Positions 8,825 through 18,192 of a stretch of DNA of 64,000 bases are shown here, one piece after another; the first letter of the stretch is position 1; each line of letters begins with the position of its first letter. The stretch comes from Luteimonas rhizosphaerae. GTDB lineage: Bacteria; Pseudomonadota; Gammaproteobacteria; Xanthomonadales; Xanthomonadaceae. The stretch lies in the NCBI RefSeq assembly GCF_002849595.1, contig NZ_NRQR01000002.1:1-64000 (forward strand), given 5' to 3'. The notes under the pieces are model-generated. The model made no database searches. It was given only the letters and a program-made list of their open reading frames with translations, and had not been told where the DNA came from. Made by a program: the position numbers and the translations under genes.

Positions 8825-10987
8825 ATGCAGTGGTTCCAGAATCTCGCCATCGGCCGCAAGCTCGCCGTCGCCTTCACCCTGACCTCGCTGATGACGATCG
8901 CACTGGGCGTGTTCGCCCTGCTGCAGTTGCGCGCGCTCAACACCCAGTTGCAGAACGTCAGCGGACACGACGTCCCCGCCATGCAGTACACCGGCGAAAT
9001 CCGGGCGCAGCTCGGCGAGTTCCGCACCTTCGAAATGGCCCAGCTGACCCGACTCGACGAACCGGACGCGATCCTCGATTACGACAAGCGCATGGCCGAC
9101 AGCAAGGCCATCGTGCAGGCGCAGCAGGCGCTCTACGAGGCGCTGCCGCTGACGGCCGACGAACGCACGCTGTATGCCGACGTGACCGAGAAGCTGGCCG
9201 CCTACTTCGGCGCGCACGACGAGATCGCGGCGGCGCTCGCCGCCGGCGATCCGGTCGCGGCGCAGGCCGTGTCCGACGACAAGTCGCGCCCGATGCGGCG
9301 CGACCTGTTCGCCTCACTCAAGGAACTCGGCGAGCAGACCACGACCAAGCTGCACGGCGACATCGCCGAGACGGACGCGCTGTACAGCACGAGCAGCCAG
9401 GCGATCCTCGCCGGCATCGTGGCCCTGAGCGTGCTCGCCGGCCTGATGGGCTGGTTCATCGCACGTGCCATCGTCGTGCCGGTGCGCGATGCGGTGCGCG
9501 TCGCCAACGACGTGTCCGCCGGCAAGCTCGGCGGCGCGATCGACACCACGCGCCGGGACGAGGTCGGCCAGCTGCTGGGCGCGATGCAGGCGATGCAGAC
9601 GCAGGTGCAGTCGGTGATCACCGCCCAGAGCGACATGGCGGCCCGGCACGACGCGGGCGAGATCAGCTACCGCATGGACGACAGCCGGTTCCCCGGCGAG
9701 TACGGCCGCATGGTGCGCGACACCAACACGCTCGTCGGCGCGCACATCGACATCGAGATGCGCATGGTCGACATCATGCAGCGCTACGCGATCGGCGATC
9801 TCACCGTCGACATGGAAGCGCTGCCCGGCGAACAGGCCCGGCTGACCGAGGCCATGGTCACCACCAAGCGCAACCTGCTCGCGATCAACCACGAGATCCG
9901 CCATCTGGTCGATGCCGCGGCCGGTGGCGACTTCACCGTGCGCGGCGACGAGGCCGCGTTCCAGCACGACTTCCGCCTGATGGTCGAAGGCCTCAACGGC
10001 CTGATGGGCACGACCGACGCCAATCTCGCGGCCGCGTCCGCGCTGCTGCAGGGCATCGCGCGCGGCGACCTGACCGTGCGCATGGACGGCGAGTTCCACG
10101 GCGTGTTCGCCGCGATGCGCGACGACGCCAACGCCACAGTCGCCCAGCTGACCGGCATCGTCGCGCGCATCCAAGGCGCCTCCGATGCGATCGGGACCGC
10201 ATCGTCCGAGATCGCCGCCGGCAACGACGACCTGTCGCGGCGCACCGAACAGCAGGCGGCGAACCTCGAAGAGACCGCCGCGTCGATGGAAGAGCTGACG
10301 TCCACCGTGCGCCAGAACGCAGACCACGCCCGCGAAGCCAACCAGCTCGCCATCGGTGCGGCCTCGGTCGCGTCGCAGGGCGGCGACGTGGTCAGCCAGG
10401 TCGTCACCACGATGGCCGACATCGAGAAGTCCTCGCGCAAGATCGGCGACATCATCTCGGTCATCGACGGCATCGCCTTCCAGACCAACATCCTCGCGCG
10501 CAACGCCGCGGTCGAAGCGGCACGTGCCGGCGAGCAGGGGCGCGGCTTCGCGGTCGTCGCCTCTGAGGTCCGCACGCTGGCACAGCGCAGCGCGCAAGCC
10601 GCCAAGGAGATCAAGCAGCTGATCGACGACTCGTCGCACAAGGTGACCGATGGCGCGTTTCTGGCGGGTCAGGCCGGCAAGACGATGGGCGAGATCGTGT
10701 CGTCGGTGCAGCGCGTGACCGACATCATGGCCGAGATCGCCGCGGCGTCGCAGGAACAGGCCGCCGGGATCGAGCAGGTCAACCAGACCATCACCCAGAT
10801 GGACGAGACCACGCAGCAGAACGCCGCGCTGGTGGAAGAAGCCTCGGCCGCCGCGCGTGCCATGGAAGAACAGGCCGCCGGCCTGACCGAGACGGTCTCG
10901 GTCTTCCGCATCGACACGACGACGGTGCGGCTCGACACCGTGGCGCCGGCGGACCGGGACGCGCCGGTGATGCGGGCCGCTGCCTGA
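8825..10987 (+). CDS. Methyl-accepting chemotaxis protein 1 (4-helix sensor, stacked HAMP)
   Basis: 720-residue receptor: short cytoplasmic start, TM1 at about 12-32, a helical periplasmic sensor to about 190, TM2 at about 195-215, then a long HAMP stack (at least three HAMP-like segments, about 216-430), and the MA signalling domain to about 690. The hairpin tip reads [20 protein letters not shown]; residue 559 is Arg where all four sister receptors and the family have Leu (NILALNAA). The C-terminus ends in MRAAA with no CheR-docking pentapeptide. Its signalling domain is nearly identical to receptor 3 at DNA level. Ligand is unknown. Confidence 0.93.
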   Translation: MQWFQNLAIGRKLAVAFTLTSLMTIALGVFALLQLRALNTQLQNVSGHDVPAMQYTGEIRAQLGEFRTFEMAQLTRLDEPDAILDYDKRMADSKAIVQAQQALYEALPLTADERTLYADVTEKLAAYFGAHDEIAAALAAGDPVAAQAVSDDKSRPMRRDLFASLKELGEQTTTKLHGDIAETDALYSTSSQAILAGIVALSVLAGLMGWFIARAIVVPVRDAVRVANDVSAGKLGGAIDTTRRDEVGQLLGAMQAMQTQVQSVITAQSDMAARHDAGEISYRMDDSRFPGEYGRMVRDTNTLVGAHIDIEMRMVDIMQRYAIGDLTVDMEALPGEQARLTEAMVTTKRNLLAINHEIRHLVDAAAGGDFTVRGDEAAFQHDFRLMVEGLNGLMGTTDANLAAASALLQGIARGDLTVRMDGEFHGVFAAMRDDANATVAQLTGIVARIQGASDAIGTASSEIAAGNDDLSRRTEQQAANLEETAASMEELTSTVRQNADHAREANQLAIGAASVASQGGDVVSQVVTTMADIEKSSRKIGDIISVIDGIAFQTNILARNAAVEAARAGEQGRGFAVVASEVRTLAQRSAQAAKEIKQLIDDSSHKVTDGAFLAGQAGKTMGEIVSSVQRVTDIMAEIAAASQEQAAGIEQVNQTITQMDETTQQNAALVEEASAAARAMEEQAAGLTETVSVFRIDTTTVRLDTVAPADRDAPVMRAAA

Positions 10988-11156
10988 GACGGGGACGCGG
11001 GCGTGCTGCGCCCGCGTCGCCGGCAGGTGTTCTGAGCGAGTGACACGGAAGGGGGATCACCCGCGCGCATCGGATCGACACCGCAACGGAATTCACACCG
11101 TCAGCACGTTGCCGTCCGAGACATGAATCACATTGTGCGTTCCACCGGCATCTCAT

Positions 11157-11182
11157 TCAGAGCGCGTCCGCCGCGCCGTTAT
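11157..11182 (+). promoter_or_regulatory. Variant sigma-28-like promoter for the second receptor
   Basis: TCAG at 11157-11160, 14 bases, GCCGTTAT at 11175-11182. The spacer is one base short of the other sites. The same variant with the same spacing occurs before receptor 4 (18097-18122), and both are followed by matching leader sequence (ATCCG, GCCCGACGGTC, ACGCA/CGGGTG), so the pair was duplicated with its control region. Confidence 0.4.
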
Positions 11183-11255
11183 GGGATCCGACCGGTATGC
11201 CCGACGGTCGGCAGCGTGGCTGCACGCATCGGGTGCTCACGATGGATTCCTCCCC

Positions 11256-13415
11256 ATGAACTTCGGCAACCTCCGGATCGGCCAGCGGCTCGCGATCGGG
11301 TTCTCCTGCGTCATCCTGCTGATGGTGGTGCTCACCGCGATCGGCATCCACCGCGTCGGTCGCATCAGCGACGGCCTGCACACGATCAACGACGTCAACA
11401 GCGTCAAGCAGCGCCACGCGATCAACTTCCGCGGCAGCGTGCACGACCGTGCGATCGCATTGCGCGACGTGGTGCTGGCCGACGGCCCGGACGCCGTCGC
11501 CGCGGCCGAAGCGCAGATCGACACGCTGGCCGGCTTCTATGCGGATGCCGCCGCGCCGCTCGATACGCTCGTCGCAGGCTCGACCGACCAGCAGGAACGC
11601 GTGCTGCTCGACGGCATCCGGGCGATCGAGGCCGAAGCCCTGCCGCTGATCGCCCAGGTGCGGGCCCTGCGCGAGGCCGGTGACGCCGCCGGCGCGCAGC
11701 AGCTGCTGATGGCCGAGGCCGCGCCCGCGTTCGTCACCTGGCTGGCGCGCATCAACGCCTTCATTGATCTGCAGGAAGGCAAGAACCAGCAGGAAGCCGC
11801 CGCCGCGGTCGCGACGGCCGACGGATTCGCGCTGCTGATGCTGGCCCTGGCCGGCGTGGCGCTGGTCGCCGGCGGCACGATCGCCTGGCTGCTCACGCGC
11901 GGCATCACCCGCCCGCTCCGCCAGGCGCTGGACGCGGCGGACCGCGTCAGCCGCGGCGAACTGGCCGCACCGATCGAACGCGGACGCGGCGACGAGACCG
12001 GCGACGTGCTCGCCGCGATGCAGCGCATGCAGGACCAGCTGCGCGCAGTGATCGCCGCCCAGCGCGGGATGGCCCGCGAACACGACGCCGGCACGATCAG
12101 CTACCGCATGGACGCCGCCGCGTTCCCCGGCGAGTACGGCACCATGGTCGCCGGCACCAACGACCTCGTCGACGCGCACATCGCGGTCAAGATGCGCCTG
12201 GTCGACGTGATCCAGCGCTACGCGGTCGGCGACCTGCGCCAGGACATGGACCGCCTGCCCGGCGAGAAGGCCGTCATCACCGAGACCATGGACACCGCCA
12301 AGGCCAACCTCACCGCGATCAACGGCGAGATCCGCCGGCTGGTCGCGGCCGCGGCGCAGGGCGACTTCGCGGTGCGCGGCGATGCGGCGCGGTTCGAACA
12401 CGACTTCCACGACATGGTCGACGGCCTCAACCGCCTGATGCGGACCGCGGACGGCAACCTCGCCAGCGTATCCGGCGTGCTGCAGGCCATCGCCCGCGGC
12501 GACCTGACCGCGCGCATGGACGGGGACTTCCACGGCGTGTTCGCCGCGATGCGCGACGACGCCAACGCGACCGTCGCCCAGCTGACCGGCATCGTGTCGC
12601 GCATCCAGGACGCTTCGGGCGCGATCGGGACGGCATCGTCGGAAATCGCCGCCGGCAACCACGATCTGTCGCAGCGCACCGAGCAGCAGGCGGCAAACCT
12701 CGAGGAGACCGCGGCGTCGATGGAGGAACTGACCTCCACCGTCCGCCAGAATGCCGACAACGCCCGCCGCGCCGACCAGCTGTCGGCGAGCGCCGCGCAG
12801 GTCGCGTCGCAGGGCGGCGAGGTCGTCGGCCAGGTCGTCACCACGATGGCCGAGATCGAGCAGTCCTCGCGCCGGATCGGCGACATCATCTCGGTCATCG
12901 ACGGCATTGCCTTCCAGACCAACATCCTCGCGCTCAACGCCGCGGTCGAGGCGGCGCGCGCCGGCGAGCAGGGCCGCGGTTTCGCGGTCGTCGCCTCGGA
13001 AGTCCGCACCCTCGCCCAGCGCAGCGCGCAGGCGGCCAAGGAGATCAAGCAGCTGATCGATGACTCCACCGGCAAGGTGTCGGAAGGCGCGGCGCTCGCC
13101 GGCCAGGCCGGCCGCACGATGGGCGAGATCGTCGCCTCGGTGCAGCGCGTGACCGACATCATGGCCGAGATTTCGGCGGCCTCGCAGGAACAGGCGGCCG
13201 GCATCGAACAGGTCAACCAGACCATCACCCAGATGGACGCGACCACGCAGCAGAACGCCGCGCTGGTGGAAGAAGCCTCGGCGGCCGCGCGCGCGATGGA
13301 AGACCAGGCGGCCGCGCTGACCGACACCGTCGCCGTGTTCCGCCTCGACGCGACGACGACGCTGCTGCAGTCGATGGCCGGCGACGCGCGACGTCCGGTG
13401 GCCGAAGCGGCCTGA
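11256..13415 (+). CDS. Methyl-accepting chemotaxis protein 2 (4-helix-bundle sensor)
   Basis: 719 residues from the ATG at 11256; the longer open frame upstream runs through the promoter and is not used. TM1 at about 10-32, a 4HB_MCP periplasmic sensor ([21 protein letters not shown]) to about 185, TM2 at about 192-212, stacked HAMP segments ([35 protein letters not shown]), then the MA domain with a normal tip [18 protein letters not shown]. It ends RPVAEAA, without a DWAEF-type tail. It is a close paralogue of receptor 4 over its whole length, sensor included. Confidence 0.93.
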   Translation: MNFGNLRIGQRLAIGFSCVILLMVVLTAIGIHRVGRISDGLHTINDVNSVKQRHAINFRGSVHDRAIALRDVVLADGPDAVAAAEAQIDTLAGFYADAAAPLDTLVAGSTDQQERVLLDGIRAIEAEALPLIAQVRALREAGDAAGAQQLLMAEAAPAFVTWLARINAFIDLQEGKNQQEAAAAVATADGFALLMLALAGVALVAGGTIAWLLTRGITRPLRQALDAADRVSRGELAAPIERGRGDETGDVLAAMQRMQDQLRAVIAAQRGMAREHDAGTISYRMDAAAFPGEYGTMVAGTNDLVDAHIAVKMRLVDVIQRYAVGDLRQDMDRLPGEKAVITETMDTAKANLTAINGEIRRLVAAAAQGDFAVRGDAARFEHDFHDMVDGLNRLMRTADGNLASVSGVLQAIARGDLTARMDGDFHGVFAAMRDDANATVAQLTGIVSRIQDASGAIGTASSEIAAGNHDLSQRTEQQAANLEETAASMEELTSTVRQNADNARRADQLSASAAQVASQGGEVVGQVVTTMAEIEQSSRRIGDIISVIDGIAFQTNILALNAAVEAARAGEQGRGFAVVASEVRTLAQRSAQAAKEIKQLIDDSTGKVSEGAALAGQAGRTMGEIVASVQRVTDIMAEISAASQEQAAGIEQVNQTITQMDATTQQNAALVEEASAAARAMEDQAAALTDTVAVFRLDATTTLLQSMAGDARRPVAEAA

Positions 13416-13436
13416 CCGGCGGGCGGCACGCGCGCC

Positions 13437-13463
13437 TCAATTTCCGGGGCGCGCTGCCGATAC
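13437..13463 (+). promoter_or_regulatory. Sigma-28 (FliA) promoter for the YcgR-like gene
   Basis: TCAA at 13437-13440, 15 bases, GCCGATAC at 13456-13463, 30 bases before the start codon at 13494. Confidence 0.65.
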
Positions 13464-13493
13464 CGCCAGCGACTGGACCTTTCCGCCTGGACG

Positions 13494-14264
13494 ATGACTG
13501 TCGCCGACGCACACTCGCTTCTGCTGGACGACGCCGAACAATCGCCCTTCGCGCTGCGCGAGCCGCGCGAGGTGGCCCAGGTGCTGCGGGCGCTGGTCAA
13601 CGCCCGCGCGATGATCAGCGCCAGCCTGCTGCCGGGCGGCCACCCCTGCCCGACCGCGCTGCTGGCGGTCCACGACGACGGCACGATGATCCTCGACGGC
13701 AACCGCCACGAGGGCATGAACCGCCGCGTCGCCGCGGCCACCCGACTGGTCTGCAGCACCCAGCTGGACCTGGTGCCGATCCGCTTCCGCCTGCCGACGC
13801 CGCTGCGCATCACCTGGGAGGGTTACCCGGCCTTCACCGTGCCCTGGCCCGAGACCCTGCTGCGCCTGCAGCGCCGCGAGATGTACCGCCTGCAGGTGTC
13901 GCCCACCGCGCCGGCCATCGTCCACGTCGGCGACGACGACACCCCGCCCGACCCCGGCCAGCCCGGCCTGCGCGTGCTCGACATCAGCGGCGGCGGCATC
14001 GCGATCGCCGTGCCCGACGGCAGCGAGCACCATTTCGCCGCGCAGACCCGCCTGCGCGCGTGCCTGCTGCGGCTGGCCGAGGCCGACCCCATGCCGGTCG
14101 TGCTCGACGTCGTCCACATCGGCCGGTTCGACGTGCGCGGTGCGCCGCACTGGCGGGCCGGCTGCCATTTCGTCGACATGCCCGGCGCGCACGAGAAGCG
14201 CGTGCTGCAGTACATCTTCCAGGTCGAGCGGCAGCGCAACGCGCGCCAGCGCCGCGGCGGCTGA
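13494..14264 (+). CDS. ycgR: YcgR-type flagellar brake protein with PilZ domain
   Basis: 256 residues. An N-terminal YcgR-type domain (about 20-120) is followed by a PilZ domain (about 125-240). The c-di-GMP-binding signature is complete: RREMYR (the RxxxR motif) near residue 127 and DISGGG near residue 163. YcgR proteins bind c-di-GMP and act on the motor or stator to slow swimming. A FliA promoter drives it and cheW follows, so it is expected to be co-expressed with the late motility genes. It offers a link to the GGDEF and HD-GYP proteins encoded further along the window. Naming rests on domain order, not on an alignment. Confidence 0.82.
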   Translation: MTVADAHSLLLDDAEQSPFALREPREVAQVLRALVNARAMISASLLPGGHPCPTALLAVHDDGTMILDGNRHEGMNRRVAAATRLVCSTQLDLVPIRFRLPTPLRITWEGYPAFTVPWPETLLRLQRREMYRLQVSPTAPAIVHVGDDDTPPDPGQPGLRVLDISGGGIAIAVPDGSEHHFAAQTRLRACLLRLAEADPMPVVLDVVHIGRFDVRGAPHWRAGCHFVDMPGAHEKRVLQYIFQVERQRNARQRRGG

Positions 14265-14271
14265 GCCGCCC

Positions 14272-14298
14272 TAAAGTTGTGGCCGCACCGGCCGATCT
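14272..14298 (+). promoter_or_regulatory. Sigma-28 (FliA) promoter for cheW
   Basis: TAAA at 14272-14275, 15 bases, GCCGATCT at 14291-14298; a CTAAAG context as in the best FliA sites. It starts 7 bases after the previous stop codon and leaves 54 bases to cheW. Confidence 0.65.
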
Positions 14299-14352
14299 CC
14301 TGCAGGTCACCCTCGCCGCACCGATCGCGGCACCGCAGCAGGAGCGCCCCGC

Positions 14353-14832
14353 ATGACCCGATCCACGCCCAGCGTCGCCGGCGAATATCTCAGCTTCACC
14401 CTCGGCGACGAGCATTACGGCGTCGACATCCTCAAGGTGCAGGAGATCCGCGGCTACGACGCGGTCACGCGCCTGCCCGACGCCCCGGACTACATCAAGG
14501 GCGTCATCAACCTGCGCGGCACCATCGTGCCGGTCATCGACCTGCGCCTGAAACTGCGCCTGGCCGAAGCGCGCTACGACAGCTTCACCGTGATGATCGT
14601 GCTCAACGTCGAGAACCGCGTCGTCGGCATCGTCGTCGACAGCGTGTCCGACGTCGTGCCGCTGGCCGATGAGCAGGTACGCGCGACGCCCGAGTTCGGC
14701 GCCGCGGTCGATACCCGCTTCATTGCCGGCATCGGCACGCTCGACGACAAGATGCTGATCCTGCTCGACATCGAGACGCTGCTCGACAGCGCCGACCTCG
14801 TCGACACGGCCGCGCTCGAGGACGCCGCCTGA
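14353..14832 (+). CDS. cheW: Chemotaxis coupling protein CheW
   Basis: 159-residue single CheW domain. Hallmarks are YGVDILKVQEIRGYDAVTRLP near the start, GVINLRGTIVPVIDLR in the middle and GIVVDSVSDVV toward the end. It couples CheA to the receptor signalling tips. It has its own FliA-type promoter and lies in the receptor cluster, so it is the dedicated coupler for these receptors, in addition to the ParP-like protein at 3764. Confidence 0.95.
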   Translation: MTRSTPSVAGEYLSFTLGDEHYGVDILKVQEIRGYDAVTRLPDAPDYIKGVINLRGTIVPVIDLRLKLRLAEARYDSFTVMIVLNVENRVVGIVVDSVSDVVPLADEQVRATPEFGAAVDTRFIAGIGTLDDKMLILLDIETLLDSADLVDTAALEDAA

Positions 14833-14847
14833 GTTGCCGACCGCCTC

Positions 14848-14874
14848 TAAAGTTCGTCGCCGCGTGGCCGCTAG
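14848..14874 (+). promoter_or_regulatory. Sigma-28 (FliA) promoter for the OB-fold-like gene
   Basis: TAAA at 14848-14851, 15 bases, GCCGCTAG at 14867-14874, 58 bases before the start codon. CTAAAG context as at 14271. Confidence 0.6.
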
Positions 14875-14932
14875 TAGGGCAACGGGCGCGCCGAACGTGT
14901 CGCCCGATATCCCCTGACTGGAGTAGATCGCA

Positions 14933-15316
14933 ATGTTGTCCAAGACCACGACCCGCCTGCTGGCCGCGCTGCTGCTGAGCGGCGCCGCGTCCGTCGCCAC
15001 CGCCCAGGATCCGATCCGCCCCGACCAGGCTGTCCGTTTCGTCGGTCAGAGCGGCATGGTCTGCGGCAAGGTGGAGAAGACCCGCTACGCCGAGAATTCC
15101 GAAGGCCAGCCGACCTTCCTGTACATGGGCGGCGCCTTCCCGCGCCACACGTTCTCCGCCCGCATCGGCAACGACCAGCGCGGCAAGTTTAGCCCGTCGC
15201 CGGAAGAACTCGAAGGCCGCGACATCTGCGTGCTCGGCACGATCCAGCGCGACGCGGGTCGCGCCGAAATCGCGGTCCGCACGCCGAACGACGTCAAGCT
15301 CGCCACGATCAAGTAA
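14933..15316 (+). CDS. Small exported OB-fold-like protein under flagellar control
   Basis: 127 residues with a Sec signal peptide (about 1-24, cleavage after ATAQ). The mature part of about 100 residues has the pattern AVRFVGQSGMVCGKVEKTRY ... QPTFLYMGGAFPRHTFSARI ... GRDICVLGTIQ ... AEIAVRTPNDVKL, resembling the small periplasmic OB-fold (nucleic-acid-binding-like) proteins annotated in xanthomonads. Two cysteines (in GMVCGKV and RDICVLG) could form a disulphide. The FliA-type promoter, strong terminator after it and position between cheW and a receptor tie its expression to motility, but I do not know its function. Confidence 0.75.
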   Translation: MLSKTTTRLLAALLLSGAASVATAQDPIRPDQAVRFVGQSGMVCGKVEKTRYAENSEGQPTFLYMGGAFPRHTFSARIGNDQRGKFSPSPEELEGRDICVLGTIQRDAGRAEIAVRTPNDVKLATIK

Positions 15317-15323
15317 GACCCCG

Positions 15324-15353
15324 GCCCGGTCGCCCACGCGACCGGGCTTTTTT
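15324..15353 (+). terminator. Rho-independent terminator after the OB-fold-like gene
   Basis: GCCCGGTCGC at 15324-15333 and GCGACCGGGC at 15338-15347 form a perfect 10-bp stem with a CCAC loop, followed by six T. It leaves only 26 bases before the next receptor start. Confidence 0.9.
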
Positions 15354-15379
15354 CCATCCCGTCAGAGGGACACCGCACC

Positions 15380-17737
15380 ATGCACTGGTTCTCGAATCTC
15401 AAACTCGCGCCCAAGCTGATGCTGGCTTTCGGCGTCGTCCTGCTCATCATGCTCATCCAGGGCATCGGCGCGTACACCGGCCTGCGCTCGATGGACGGCG
15501 TGACGACCAATCTCACCGCCGACGTGCTGCCCAGCGTGACGCTGACCGGCGAGACCCGCGGCCTGCTCGGCGAATACCGCACCGCCTCCTACCGCAGCCT
15601 GGTCCGCGCCAGCGAGGCGTCGAAGCAGCAGGCCCGCGAGCGCGCGGTCCAGATCGAGGGCCAGCTGGCCGAGAATTTCCAGGCCTACGGCCAGTACGCC
15701 AAGACCGACGAACAGCGCCGCCTGCTGATGGAGCTGGTCACCGCGTGGGACGCGGCCCGCGCCTCGTACGCATCGGTCAACGAAATGCTGGAACTCGAGC
15801 TGCCGGACGACGCGCTCGACACCTTCATCGGCGAGACCAGCGAACTGCACGACGCCACCAGCGCCGCCCTGGCCGCCCTGGCCGACGAGGCCAACCGCGT
15901 CGCCGCCGCCTCGCAGGAAGACGCCGACAGCGCCTACGCCACCTCCAGTGCACTGCTGGCGATCCTGCTGCTGGCCGGCATCGGCGGCGGCTTCGTCGTC
16001 GCCTGGTGGATGGCCCGTAGCCTGACCTCGTCGATGCGCGAAGCGGTCGGCGTGGCCGAGGACGTGGCCGGCGGCAAGCTCGACACCGTCATCGACACCA
16101 GCCGCGCCGACGAGATCGGCGACCTGCTGCGGGCGATGCAGCGCATGCAGCGCGACCTGCGCGAGCGCATCGAACGCGACCAGGCGGTCGCCGGCGAGAA
16201 CCTGCGCATCCGCACCGCGCTCGACAGCTCCGGCACCAGCGTCATGATCGCCGACCCGGACCGCAACATCATCTACGCCAACGGCGCGGTCACCCGCCTG
16301 CTGCAGCAGTACGACGAGCAGATCCACGTCGCGCTGCCCGAGTTCGAACTCGACGGCCTGCTCGGCACCCGCCTCGACACCTACCAGCCGCAGCCCGAAC
16401 GCGTCGCCGCCCTACTCGAGCAGCTGGAAGGCGTGCACCACGACGAACTGACGATGGGCGAGGCGCACTTCGGCCAGACCGTCGCCCGCGTCGACGACAC
16501 CGACGGCAACCTGCTGGGCTACGTCGTCGAGTGGCGCGACCGCACGCCGCAGGTCAACGTGGAAGTGGAACTGGCCCGCGTCATCCAGGCCGCCGCGGCG
16601 GGCGATCTGTCGCACCGCATCGGCCTCGAAGGCAAGGAAGGCTTCTACCTGCAGCTCGCCGAGCAGCTCAACGGCCTGCTCGACGCCAATGCCGCCAGCC
16701 TGGAGCAGGTCTCCAACGTGCTGACCGCACTCGCCGACGGCGACCTGACGGTGCGCATGGACGGCGATTTCCACGGCGTGTTCGCGACGATGCGCGACAA
16801 CGCCAACGCGACCGTCGCCCAGCTGACCGGCATCGTCTCGCGCATCCAGGACGCCTCGGGCGCGATCGGCACCGCGTCGTCCGAGATCGCCTCGGGCAAC
16901 AACGATCTCTCGCGCCGCACCGAGCAGCAGGCGGCGAACCTCGAAGAGACCGCCGCGTCGATGGAAGAGCTGACGTCCACCGTGCGCCAGAACGCCGACC
17001 ATGCCCGCCAGGCCAACCAGCTGGCGATCGGTGCGGCCTCGGTCGCGTCGCAGGGCGGCGACGTGGTCAGCCAGGTCGTCACCACGATGGCCGACATCGA
17101 GAAGTCCTCGCGCAAGATCGGCGACATCATCTCGGTCATCGACGGCATCGCCTTCCAGACCAACATCCTCGCCCTCAACGCGGCGGTCGAAGCGGCCCGC
17201 GCCGGCGAACAGGGGCGCGGCTTCGCGGTCGTCGCCTCGGAAGTCCGCACCCTCGCCCAGCGCAGCGCGCAGGCGGCCAAGGAGATCAAGGGTCTGATCG
17301 ACGATTCCACCGGCAAGGTCGCCGACGGCGCGGCGCTCGCCGGCCAGGCGGGCAAGACGATGGGCGAGATCGTGTCGTCGGTGCAGCGCGTGACCGATAT
17401 CATGGCCGAGATCGCCGCCGCGTCGCAGGAGCAGGCCTCGGGCATCGAGCAGGTCAACCAGACCATCACCCAGATGGACGAGACCACGCAGCAGAACGCC
17501 GCGCTGGTGGAAGAAGCCTCGGCCGCCGCACGCGCGATGGAAGAACAGGCGGCCGGTCTGGCGCAGACGGTCTCGGTGTTCCGCATCGAAGCCGTGCAGG
17601 CCGCGATGCAGGCCGCGATGACGGGACAGCGGGTGGCACCCGCCGCGCCGATCCCGCGTCGTGCGGCAGCGCCGGCCCGCCCCGTGGCCATCAAGGCAGT
17701 GCCGCCGGTGGCGGAGACGGACTGGGCGGAATTCTGA
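15380..17737 (+). CDS. Methyl-accepting chemotaxis protein 3 (4-helix sensor plus PAS)
   Basis: 785 residues: TM1 at about 12-32, helical periplasmic sensor, TM2 at about 190-212, HAMP (about 213-265), a cytoplasmic PAS domain at about 280-390 ([20 protein letters not shown] ... [10 protein letters not shown]), a second HAMP and the MA domain with the normal tip NILALNAA. It ends in TDWAEF, which fits the W-x-x-F tail used for CheR/CheB docking. The strong terminator 26 bases upstream leaves no room for a FliA site, so it must rely on read-through or on a promoter inside the preceding gene. The signalling domain is nearly identical in DNA to receptor 1. Confidence 0.93.
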   Translation: MHWFSNLKLAPKLMLAFGVVLLIMLIQGIGAYTGLRSMDGVTTNLTADVLPSVTLTGETRGLLGEYRTASYRSLVRASEASKQQARERAVQIEGQLAENFQAYGQYAKTDEQRRLLMELVTAWDAARASYASVNEMLELELPDDALDTFIGETSELHDATSAALAALADEANRVAAASQEDADSAYATSSALLAILLLAGIGGGFVVAWWMARSLTSSMREAVGVAEDVAGGKLDTVIDTSRADEIGDLLRAMQRMQRDLRERIERDQAVAGENLRIRTALDSSGTSVMIADPDRNIIYANGAVTRLLQQYDEQIHVALPEFELDGLLGTRLDTYQPQPERVAALLEQLEGVHHDELTMGEAHFGQTVARVDDTDGNLLGYVVEWRDRTPQVNVEVELARVIQAAAAGDLSHRIGLEGKEGFYLQLAEQLNGLLDANAASLEQVSNVLTALADGDLTVRMDGDFHGVFATMRDNANATVAQLTGIVSRIQDASGAIGTASSEIASGNNDLSRRTEQQAANLEETAASMEELTSTVRQNADHARQANQLAIGAASVASQGGDVVSQVVTTMADIEKSSRKIGDIISVIDGIAFQTNILALNAAVEAARAGEQGRGFAVVASEVRTLAQRSAQAAKEIKGLIDDSTGKVADGAALAGQAGKTMGEIVSSVQRVTDIMAEIAAASQEQASGIEQVNQTITQMDETTQQNAALVEEASAAARAMEEQAAGLAQTVSVFRIEAVQAAMQAAMTGQRVAPAAPIPRRAAAPARPVAIKAVPPVAETDWAEF

Positions 17738-17762
17738 CGACCCGCTCCATCGCAACACGTCC

Positions 17763-17789
17763 AACGCCCCGGTCCCCGACCGGGGCGTT
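17763..17789 (+). terminator. Terminator after receptor 3
   Basis: AACGCCCCGGTC at 17763-17774 and GACCGGGGCGTT at 17778-17789 form a perfect 12-bp stem with a CCC loop, followed by GTCGTTT. Confidence 0.85.
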
Positions 17790-18096
17790 GTCGTTTCGGG
17801 CCAGGCAGTGGGTTCAAGGCGCGTCGTGCCACACCGCGCAGCGCGCAGTCCAGGGAAACACGCGGGGCGTTGCGCCAGGCCGTCCGGAAGGCTGACGCCG
17901 CGACACCGACCTGCGGGGGCCCGTGCGGGCGTCCCTGCCCCGCCCGCCATTCGAAGGCGACGCGACGGACGCCGCCTGCCCGCGTGGCGAGACCCGTTCG
18001 CCAGGTGGCGCCCGTGCATCCCGCAAGCGACGCTACGTCGATCGCGGCCTGTTGGATCCCCGGAGAGCCCGCACGTATCGTTCTGTTCGTGGCTCC
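17790..18096 (+). other. Gene-free stretch between receptors 3 and 4
   Basis: About 300 GC-rich bases with no supportable gene. Short open frames here lack ribosome sites and codon structure like the neighbours. Nothing recognisable is seen until the promoter-like site at 18097. Confidence 0.5.
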
Positions 18097-18122
18097 TCAG
18101 GCGCCTTACCGCGTGCCGTTAT
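18097..18122 (+). promoter_or_regulatory. Variant sigma-28-like promoter for the fourth receptor
   Basis: TCAG at 18097-18100, 14 bases, GCCGTTAT at 18115-18122: the same short-spacer variant as before receptor 2, with a matching downstream leader. Confidence 0.4.
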
Positions 18123-18192
18123 TCCATCCGGACCGGAACGCCCGACGGTCCCGTAGATGGCGGTACGCACCGGGTGCAACGACGAGACCACC

